Assembly: GCA_030690245.1 (NCBI GenBank)
Contig: JAUYGW010000228.1
Span: forward strand, 1 to 7,156
Reading direction: 5' to 3'
DNA: 7,156 nucleotides
Source of the DNA: Gallionella sp.
GTDB taxonomy: Bacteria; Pseudomonadota; Gammaproteobacteria; Burkholderiales; Gallionellaceae
This document shows, piece after piece, positions 1 through 7,156 of this stretch (its first letter is position 1; each line of letters begins with the position of its first letter). The notes beneath the pieces are model-generated. The model was not told the origin of the DNA, did no database searches, and saw nothing but the letters and a program-made list of their open reading frames with translations. The translations under genes were made by a program, and so were the position numbers.

Positions 1-299
1 GCAGCCAAGCTGCCGGCCACTTTTTGCTATTCTACTTTTTCTGGCGCAGCCTCTGTCATCATTTTTTGATTCTGTGCAGGACGGCCATGCCGACGGTCTG
101 CCCGAGGCGCAGATGAATAAAAATTCACAGGAATAAACCTAAAAAACGCAGCTCACCACGAAGAACACAAAGATCACGAAGATTTTTCAATCGGCTATGT
201 GCGACTGAACGCTCACCCATGTGGTGTCTGGCGTTTTTGTGACACTGTTTTTCTTCACGCCCTTCGTGTTCTTGGTGGTTCAAATGAGGTTTTAAGGAT
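1..299. other. Non-coding region downstream of the atp operon
   Basis: I see no convincing gene here. No reading frame has a plausible start and ribosome binding site, and the sequence is AT-rich with short homopolymer runs, unlike the GC-rich coding DNA next to it. Positions 155-279 form a palindromic element listed separately. In betaproteobacteria the gene after atpC is often glmU, so the leftmost 100 bases could hold the promoter of such a gene on the minus strand. A poor candidate is a TAGAAT-like box (29-34) with an ATGACA-like box (54-59), but their 19-bp spacing is long. The first 13 bases form a small 5-bp hairpin of unknown meaning. Confidence 0.6.
155..279. repeat. Nested palindromic intergenic element (MITE- or REP-like)
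   Basis: Two 28-base arms, 155-182 (begins ACCACGAAGAACAC) and 252-279 (ends GTGTTCTTGGTGGT), are inverted copies matching at about 22 of 28 positions. Between them, 208-235 forms an inner hairpin with AACGC/GCGTT and CACC/GGTG stems. The whole folds as a hairpin within a hairpin. The arm motif, tandem CACGAAG-like units, resembles a repeat I remember as common between genes in many proteobacteria; this is recollection, not a search. It encodes nothing visible. It lies beyond the atp terminator, where an insertion would be harmless to the operon. Relic mobile element is the favoured reading; a purely structural role is possible. Confidence 0.6.
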
Positions 300-331
300 A
301 AAAAAAGCAGCCGAAGCTGCTTTTTTATTTT
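300..331 (-). terminator. Intrinsic terminator of the atp operon, UUCG tetraloop
   Basis: Bases 301-311 and 316-326 are perfectly complementary (11 bp) around a four-base loop. Read on the minus strand, the transcript has a GCAGC stem closed by a cUUCGg tetraloop, an exceptionally stable loop, followed by seven U residues (300-306). It begins 13 nt after the atpC stop, exactly where the operon should end. The A and T runs flank both sides, so the element could also stop plus-strand transcripts entering from the left. Confidence 0.93.
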
Positions 332-343
332 GAGTGCTCGAGT

Positions 344-772
344 TTAATGCCCGGCTTGTTTGCGCAGTTGCTGAATCGCGCGCAACTGGGCAATGGCTTC
401 CGCCAATTCGGCCTGTGCCTGCGCGTAGTCGATATCGGAAGCTCGGTTTTTGATCGCTTCTTCCGCTGCCTGTTTCGCCTCCAACGCGCGCGCCTCATCC
501 AGATCGCCACCGCGTATCGCGGTATCGGCCAGGATGGTCACCACGTTTGGCTGCACTTCCAGCATACCGCCCGAAACATAGATGAGCTCTTCCTGTTCCT
601 GGTCCGGCCGCTTGATTCGGACCGAGCCGGGTTTGATGCGCGTCATCAATGCGGTATGGCGCGGATAAATGCCCAGCTCCCCCATTTCACCGGGAACCAC
701 GACCACTTCCGCCAGGCCGGAAAAAATGGCTTCTTCCGCGCTAACTACATCAACATGTACAGTCATTGCCAT
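344..772 (-). CDS. atpC: F1Fo ATP synthase subunit epsilon
   Basis: This is the 142-residue epsilon subunit of the F1 central stalk. It binds gamma and the c ring, helps couple rotation to catalysis, and in bacteria can inhibit ATP hydrolysis through its C-terminal helices. The N-terminal beta-sandwich domain covers about residues 3-86 and includes the family segments [19 protein letters not shown] and [10 protein letters not shown] (residues 17-46) and [12 protein letters not shown] (65-76). Residues 90-140 are Ala/Glu/Gln-rich and should form the two C-terminal helices. The start MAMT is preferred over Met3: an AGAGGA ribosome binding site lies about six bases before the first ATG, and MAMT is the usual betaproteobacterial start. 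It begins 12 nt after the atpD stop, is the last gene of the operon and is followed by the terminator. Confidence 0.98.
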   Translation of the reverse strand: MAMTVHVDVVSAEEAIFSGLAEVVVVPGEMGELGIYPRHTALMTRIKPGSVRIKRPDQEQEELIYVSGGMLEVQPNVVTILADTAIRGGDLDEARALEAKQAAEEAIKNRASDIDYAQAQAELAEAIAQLRAIQQLRKQAGH

Positions 773-784
773 GATCTTTCCTCT

Positions 785-2227
<1,443 letters not shown>

Positions 2228-2254
2228 TTAATTTTGTATTTTTCAGCTCAAACC

Positions 2255-2285
2255 TTAACCGACTGCTGCCGCACCTTCAGGATTT
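2255..2285 (-). repeat. Diverged second copy of the atpG 3' end
   Basis: Read on the minus strand, this segment aligns with the last 32 bases of atpG (2369-2400) at about 25 of 32 positions with one gap. The last seven codons in both copies read Gly-Ala-Ala-Ala-Val-Gly-stop. Their four differences are three synonymous third-base changes and a TGA/TAA stop change. The copies are 114 bp apart, an exact multiple of three. It may be the trace of a local duplication that accompanied insertion of the REP-like repeat between them, or an older end of atpG displaced by it. Chance similarity of an Ala-rich stretch is possible but the codon-wise match argues against it. Confidence 0.5.
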
Positions 2286-2298
2286 GGTCTCGTCATAA

Positions 2299-2337
2299 CG
2301 TTCGCGTAGCCTGTCCCGAGTTTACCGAAGGGCTCAC
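2299..2337. repeat. REP-like intergenic repeat
   Basis: The plus strand starts CGTTCGCG, continues through AGCCTGTCCCGAG, and ends CGAAGGGCTCAC. It resembles a dispersed intergenic palindrome family that I recall from many beta- and gammaproteobacteria, of the general form GTTCG...CCTGAGCTTGTCGAAGGGCT. Here the centre (GTTTACCG) departs from that form, suggesting an old, decayed copy. There is an imperfect dyad (AGCC at 2308-2311 against GGCT at 2331-2334). The family assignment is from memory. Confidence 0.5.
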
Positions 2338-2368
2338 ATTAGCCTCGCCCAATCTTGCGCGCTCTGCA

Positions 2369-3235
2369 TCAACCAACCGCTGCTGCACCGCTCACGATTT
2401 CTGAAATTTCGCGGGTGATGGCGGCCTGGCGCGCCTTGTTGTATACCAGCTTGAGCTCGCCGATCACGCTCTTCGCATTGTCCGATGCGGCCTTCATCGC
2501 CACCATCCGCGCGCTTTGTTCGGAAGCCATGTTTTCCACCACGGCCTGGTAAACCAGCGACTCGATGTAGCGCACCATCAGCTCGTCGATCACCTGCTTG
2601 GCATCCGGTTCGTAGATATAGTCCCAATTTCCCTCGGAGGTTCCCAGCTGCTCGCCGCTCAGCGGCAGCAATTGCTCGATGCACGGCTCCTGTTTCATGG
2701 TGTTGATGAAATGGTTGTAGCTGATATGGATCGCGTCAATCTCTCCAGCCGTGTAGGCATCCAGCATCACCTTTACGGCGCCGATCAGCTTTTCGATATG
2801 CGGCGTATCACCCAATCCGGTCAGGTTGGATTTGACCCTGGCGCCGATACGCGACATGAAACCCAGCCCCTTGTTGCCGACCGGGCAAACCACGATCCCC
2901 TTGCCCTCGCCTTCCCAAACCTTCATATGGCTCACCGCGAGACGCAGGACGTTGGTATTCAAGCCGCCGCACAACCCCTTGTCCGAAGTCACCACGATCA
3001 GGCCGACGTTTTTGACTTTTTCGCGTTTTTCCAGAAAGGAGTGCCTGTATTCCGGATTGGCGCGCGACAGGTGCGCAGCCACGGCGCGAATTTTTTCGGC
3101 ATAGGGGCGCGCAGCACGCATCCGATCCTGTGCCTTACGCATCTTGGCTGCGGCGACCATTTCCATGGCGCGCGTGATCTTGCGTGTATTTTCTACACTC
3201 TTGATTTTCGCACGTATCTCTTTACTGCCAGCCAT
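2369..3235 (-). CDS. atpG: F1Fo ATP synthase subunit gamma
   Basis: This is the 288-residue gamma subunit, the central shaft that turns inside alpha3beta3 and transmits rotation from the c ring. The N-terminal helix has the family signature [20 protein letters not shown] followed by [12 protein letters not shown] (residues 5-36). The middle Rossmann-like domain includes [12 protein letters not shown] (about 82-93). The C-terminal helix (about 240-288, containing [14 protein letters not shown]) completes the coiled-coil shaft and ends [10 protein letters not shown]. Length matches E. coli (287). The start has a purine-rich AAGGCGGGG ribosome binding site ending about six bases before the ATG. 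The upstream junction with atpA carries a strong hairpin, and downstream lies a second copy of the gene's last codons; the coding sequence itself looks intact. Confidence 0.98.
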   Translation of the reverse strand: MAGSKEIRAKIKSVENTRKITRAMEMVAAAKMRKAQDRMRAARPYAEKIRAVAAHLSRANPEYRHSFLEKREKVKNVGLIVVTSDKGLCGGLNTNVLRLAVSHMKVWEGEGKGIVVCPVGNKGLGFMSRIGARVKSNLTGLGDTPHIEKLIGAVKVMLDAYTAGEIDAIHISYNHFINTMKQEPCIEQLLPLSGEQLGTSEGNWDYIYEPDAKQVIDELMVRYIESLVYQAVVENMASEQSARMVAMKAASDNAKSVIGELKLVYNKARQAAITREISEIVSGAAAVG

Positions 3236-3258
3236 TTTCTACCCCGCCTTATAACCAG

Positions 3259-3291
3259 CCACTTAGCAACCGATTTTTGGTTGCTAAGTGG
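3259..3291 (-). promoter_or_regulatory. Perfect 13-bp hairpin in the atpA-atpG junction
   Basis: Bases 3259-3271 (CCACTTAGCAACC) and 3279-3291 are exact inverse complements around a seven-base loop, 17 nt after the atpA stop and 23 nt before the atpG start. No U run follows on the minus strand, so it is not a normal intrinsic terminator. The atpG ribosome binding site lies just after it and stays free. Plausible roles are an mRNA processing or stability element, or a device lowering gamma relative to alpha (1 versus 3 per enzyme). In E. coli, mRNA structure is known to limit translation of some atp genes, so a similar role here is an inference. Confidence 0.7.
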
Positions 3292-3308
3292 AATGGCTAG
3301 TTGTTTTA

Positions 3309-4850
3309 TCAATAAACAGCCGTTGCCTTGAAGGTCTCAATCGCCGCAGACAACAGTTTTTCGTTGTCGGCATTCAGATCCTTGCTGGACTCGATCGCAT
3401 CCATCAGCGCCTTGTTGCTGGATTTCAGGTAGGCATGCAAGGCCGACTCGAACGCCAGCGCCTTGGGCACCGCCACATCGTCGAAATAGCCTTTGTTGAC
3501 GGAGAACAGCGTGACCGCCATTTCGGCAACCGACAATGGCGCATATTGCAACTGCTTCATCAACTCGGTCACCATGCGGCCGCGCTCCAACTGCTTGCGG
3601 GTTGCCTCGTCCAAATCGGAAGCGAACTGCGCGAAGGCTGCCAATTCACGGTACTGCGCCAATGCCAGCCGCACGCCGCCGCCGAGCTTCTTGATTACCT
3701 TGGTTTGCGCTGCGCCGCCTACGCGGGACACCGAAACACCGGCGTTGATCGCGGGACGGATACCGGCGTTGAACAAGTCGGTTTCCAGAAATATCTGGCC
3801 GTCGGTAATGGAAATCACGTTGGTCGGCACGAAGGCGGATACGTCGCCCGCTTGCGTCTCGATGATCGGCAATGCGGTCAGCGAACCGGTCTTGCCCTTG
3901 ACCTCGCCCTTGGTGAAGGCTTCCACATAGTCAGCATTCACTCGCGCCGCACGCTCCAGCAGACGGGAGTGCAGATAGAACACGTCGCCGGGATAGGCCT
4001 CACGGCCAGGCGGACGGCGCAGCAGCAGGGAGATTTGACGGTAAGCCCAGGCCTGTTTGGTCAGATCGTCGTAAACAATCAGCGCGTCCTGTCCGCGATC
4101 GCGGAAGTATTCGCCCATGGTGCAGCCCGCATAAGGCGCCAGGAATTGCATCGCTGCGGAATCCGAAGCGGTTGCCGCAACCACGATGGTGTAACCCAGC
4201 GCGCCGTGCTCTTCCAGCTTGCGCACCACGTTGGCGATGGTCGAGGCTTTCTGACCGATCGCGACGTACACGCAGGTCATGTTCTGACCCTTCTGGTTGA
4301 TGATGGCATCCACCGCCACAGCGGTCTTGCCGGTTTGACGGTCGCCAATGATCAATTCGCGTTGACCGCGGCCGACCGGAACCATCGAGTCGATCGATTT
4401 CAAACCGGTCTGCACCGGCTGATCAACCGACTTGCGCGAAATCACGCCCGGCGCAACTTTTTCGATCTTGTCGGTCATCTTGGCGTTGATCGGGCCCTTG
4501 CCGTCGATCGGCTGGCCCAATGCGTTCACCACGCGACCGCACAATTCCGGGCCGACCGGCACTTCCAGAATACGGCCGGTGCACTTGACCGTGTCGCCTT
4601 CGGTGATGTGCTCATACTCGCCGAGCACCACCGCGCCGACGGAATCACGCTCGAGGTTCAGTGCCAGTCCGAAGGTGTTGCCGGGGAATTCCAGCATTTC
4701 TCCCTGCATCACATCGGAGAGCCCGTGCACACGAACGATACCGTCAGTCACGCTGACCACCGTACCTTCGGTGCGCGCCTGCGTCAGTGCCTCGAAATTT
4801 TCGATGCGGCTGCGAATCAGATTGCTAATTTCAGAGGGGTTGAGCTTCAT
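3309..4850 (-). CDS. atpA: F1Fo ATP synthase subunit alpha
   Basis: This is the 513-residue alpha subunit, the non-catalytic nucleotide-binding partner of beta in the F1 head; its arginine finger completes each catalytic site. The N-terminal helix [20 protein letters not shown] binds the delta subunit. The beta-barrel domain covers about 25-95. The Walker A loop GDRQTGKT is at 169-176 with Lys175 and Thr176, the Walker B strand DALIVYDD ends at 262, and the arginine finger is Arg376 in [12 protein letters not shown]. The length and these positions are the same as in E. coli. An AAGGA ribosome binding site lies about six bases before the start. The gene begins 29 nt after the atpH stop. Nothing is missing or broken. 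Confidence 0.99.
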   Translation of the reverse strand: MKLNPSEISNLIRSRIENFEALTQARTEGTVVSVTDGIVRVHGLSDVMQGEMLEFPGNTFGLALNLERDSVGAVVLGEYEHITEGDTVKCTGRILEVPVGPELCGRVVNALGQPIDGKGPINAKMTDKIEKVAPGVISRKSVDQPVQTGLKSIDSMVPVGRGQRELIIGDRQTGKTAVAVDAIINQKGQNMTCVYVAIGQKASTIANVVRKLEEHGALGYTIVVAATASDSAAMQFLAPYAGCTMGEYFRDRGQDALIVYDDLTKQAWAYRQISLLLRRPPGREAYPGDVFYLHSRLLERAARVNADYVEAFTKGEVKGKTGSLTALPIIETQAGDVSAFVPTNVISITDGQIFLETDLFNAGIRPAINAGVSVSRVGGAAQTKVIKKLGGGVRLALAQYRELAAFAQFASDLDEATRKQLERGRMVTELMKQLQYAPLSVAEMAVTLFSVNKGYFDDVAVPKALAFESALHAYLKSSNKALMDAIESSKDLNADNEKLLSAAIETFKATAVY

Positions 4851-4879
4851 TACATTTCCTTATCTTGATCAATCCGTTA

Positions 4880-5413
4880 TCAGGCCAGGGTGTTTGCCAT
4901 CTCGCCAAGACGGGTGCGTGCGGAGCCATCGATCACCTTGTCTCCGGCGCGAATCACCACGCCACCCAGCAACTCTTTGTTGATTTTGCAAACCAGCTTG
5001 ATTTCGCGGCCCATGCGCGCTTTCAGCGAACTAACAATCTTCGCCTGCTGCGCGGCAGACAACTCAAACGCGGAATCCACTACCACATTCACGGTTTTTT
5101 CTGCTTCCGCCCGCAAGGCCTCGAAAATGGCGGCGATTTCCGGCAGGATCAGCAGGCGTTGATTATCAACCAGCACCCTGACGAAATTATGCTGCTGGAG
5201 CGTTACCTGCCCACCCAGCAAACCCTCCATCAGGCTTTCGAGCTGTGCTTTGGTAACCCGCGGGCTGGTGACGACCGCGCGAACTTCCGGGTGAAAGACA
5301 GCCTCGGCGAGAGACAGCAATGCCTCCGCCCAGCCTTTCAGGTCCGACAGTTTTTGCGCTTCTTCGAATGCCGCCTGTGCATAGGGCCGGGCAATGGTGA
5401 TGGCTTCAGACAT
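4880..5413 (-). CDS. atpH: F1Fo ATP synthase subunit delta
   Basis: This is the 177-residue delta (OSCP-family) subunit, which sits on top of F1 and ties the alpha N-termini to the b-subunit peripheral stalk. The N-terminal helical domain begins with the family segment TIARPYAQAAFEEA (residues 6-19). The conserved C-terminal part has LVCKINKELLGGVVIRAGDKVIDGSARTRL (about 140-169), the typical end of the family. Length equals E. coli delta (177). The start lies only 5 nt after the atpF stop and the only ribosome binding site candidate (GCGGAA) is within the end of atpF at a long spacing, so translation is probably coupled to atpF. Confidence 0.98.
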   Translation of the reverse strand: MSEAITIARPYAQAAFEEAQKLSDLKGWAEALLSLAEAVFHPEVRAVVTSPRVTKAQLESLMEGLLGGQVTLQQHNFVRVLVDNQRLLILPEIAAIFEALRAEAEKTVNVVVDSAFELSAAQQAKIVSSLKARMGREIKLVCKINKELLGGVVIRAGDKVIDGSARTRLGEMANTLA

Positions 5414-5418
5414 GGCGT

Positions 5419-5889
5419 TCAGATTTCCGCGACTAGTTTATCGAGCAGGTCATTGTGCGCCTTGGCGTCGATTTCACGGCCAAGAATCTTGCTCGCTCCG
5501 GCCAGCGCAATTGCCGACACCTGAGTGCGCAACTGCTCTTTGGCGCGAAACACTTCCTGATCGATTTCGGCCTTGGCACCCACAAGGATGCGCTCGCCTT
5601 CGATTTTGGCTTTTGCCTTGGCTTCTTCAACGAGTTCACTATCGCGCTTTTCGGCATTGACGATGATTTCGCCGGCTTTTTCCTTGGCTTCACGCAAAAT
5701 TTCTGCGGAACGCTTGGCAGCCAGCTCCAGATCATGTTTTGCCCGCTCAGCATCCGCCAAACCATCGGCAATTTGCTTTTTGCGTTGCTCCAGCGCCGCC
5801 ATGATCGGGGGCCAGACAAATTTCATGCAGAACCACACAAACAGCGCGAACATGATCGTCTGTGCGAGAAGAGTTGCATTGATATTCAT
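5419..5889 (-). CDS. atpF: F1Fo ATP synthase subunit b
   Basis: This is the 156-residue b subunit, which dimerises to form the peripheral stalk holding F1 still against the a subunit. One N-terminal membrane helix (about 4-23, [20 protein letters not shown]) is followed by VWPPIM and Arg36, which in E. coli is close to the proton path. Residues 35-125 are rich in Ala, Glu, Lys and Arg without helix breakers, matching the long right-handed coiled coil. The C-terminus (about 130-156, [14 protein letters not shown]...LVAEI) is the delta-binding part. Length equals E. coli b exactly. A GAAAGG ribosome binding site lies about eight bases before the start. There is a single b gene rather than a b/b' pair, as expected outside photosynthetic lineages. 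Confidence 0.98.
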   Translation of the reverse strand: MNINATLLAQTIMFALFVWFCMKFVWPPIMAALEQRKKQIADGLADAERAKHDLELAAKRSAEILREAKEKAGEIIVNAEKRDSELVEEAKAKAKIEGERILVGAKAEIDQEVFRAKEQLRTQVSAIALAGASKILGREIDAKAHNDLLDKLVAEI

Positions 5890-5932
5890 GCAAGCTACCT
5901 TTCTTAAATTATACGTTGTCGCTTATGACGAA

Positions 5933-7156
<1,224 letters not shown>

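Noticed and set aside
29..59. Possible minus-strand promoter (TAGAAT and ATGACA boxes) for a gene left of the window
   Set aside because: The 19-bp spacing is long and no downstream gene is visible in the window to support it.
2255..2296. A 13-codon minus-strand frame (MTRPNPEGAAAVG) between atpG and atpD
   Set aside because: No ribosome binding site precedes its ATG, and its end is explained by similarity to the end of atpG, so it is more likely relic DNA than a small gene.
3288..4868. A 526-codon open frame on the plus strand covering all of atpA
   Set aside because: It is the antisense shadow of atpA, kept open by the codon bias of that gene. It is rich in His, Arg and Gln with no domain character, and has no plausible ribosome binding site.

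Overview
This window carries a complete F1Fo ATP synthase structural operon, read entirely on the minus strand in the order atpB-atpE-atpF-atpH-atpA-atpG-atpD-atpC (subunits a, c, b, delta, alpha, gamma, beta, epsilon). Lengths and key residues match the E. coli-type enzyme closely. The protein style points to a betaproteobacterium: AtpC begins MAMT, the beta Walker B segment reads FVDNIYRF, beta has DELAPED in place of DELSEED, and AtpB has a long N-terminal extension. The intergenic repeats recall Gallionellaceae/Nitrosomonadales genomes, but that is a judgement from memory, not a database result. The c subunit has a carboxylate (Asp60) without the Gln/Glu/Ser-Thr pattern of sodium rotors, so the enzyme is most likely proton-driven.

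Layout from right to left, the direction of transcription. Positions 7156-7097 are the leader of atpB; atpI would normally lie just outside. The Fo genes atpB, atpE and atpF (7096-5419) follow, with an AT-rich leader in front of atpE. The stalk and catalytic genes atpH, atpA, atpG and atpD (5413-785) come next, and atpC (772-344) closes the operon. Thirteen bases after the atpC stop is a strong intrinsic terminator with a cUUCGg tetraloop. Most junctions are short (5-60 nt). Two are unusual: atpA/atpG (73 nt) holds a perfect 13-bp hairpin, and atpG/atpD (162 nt) holds a REP-like repeat and what looks like a diverged second copy of the 3' end of atpG. Positions 1-299 have no convincing gene but contain a nested palindromic element at 155-279.

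Together the genes build one machine. The a subunit and c ring carry proton flow, b and delta form the peripheral stalk, alpha3beta3 makes ATP, and gamma and epsilon are the rotating central stalk. The coding content is ordinary housekeeping and I see no new protein system. The points worth a second look are the three non-coding structures, two of them inside the operon where they could affect subunit stoichiometry.
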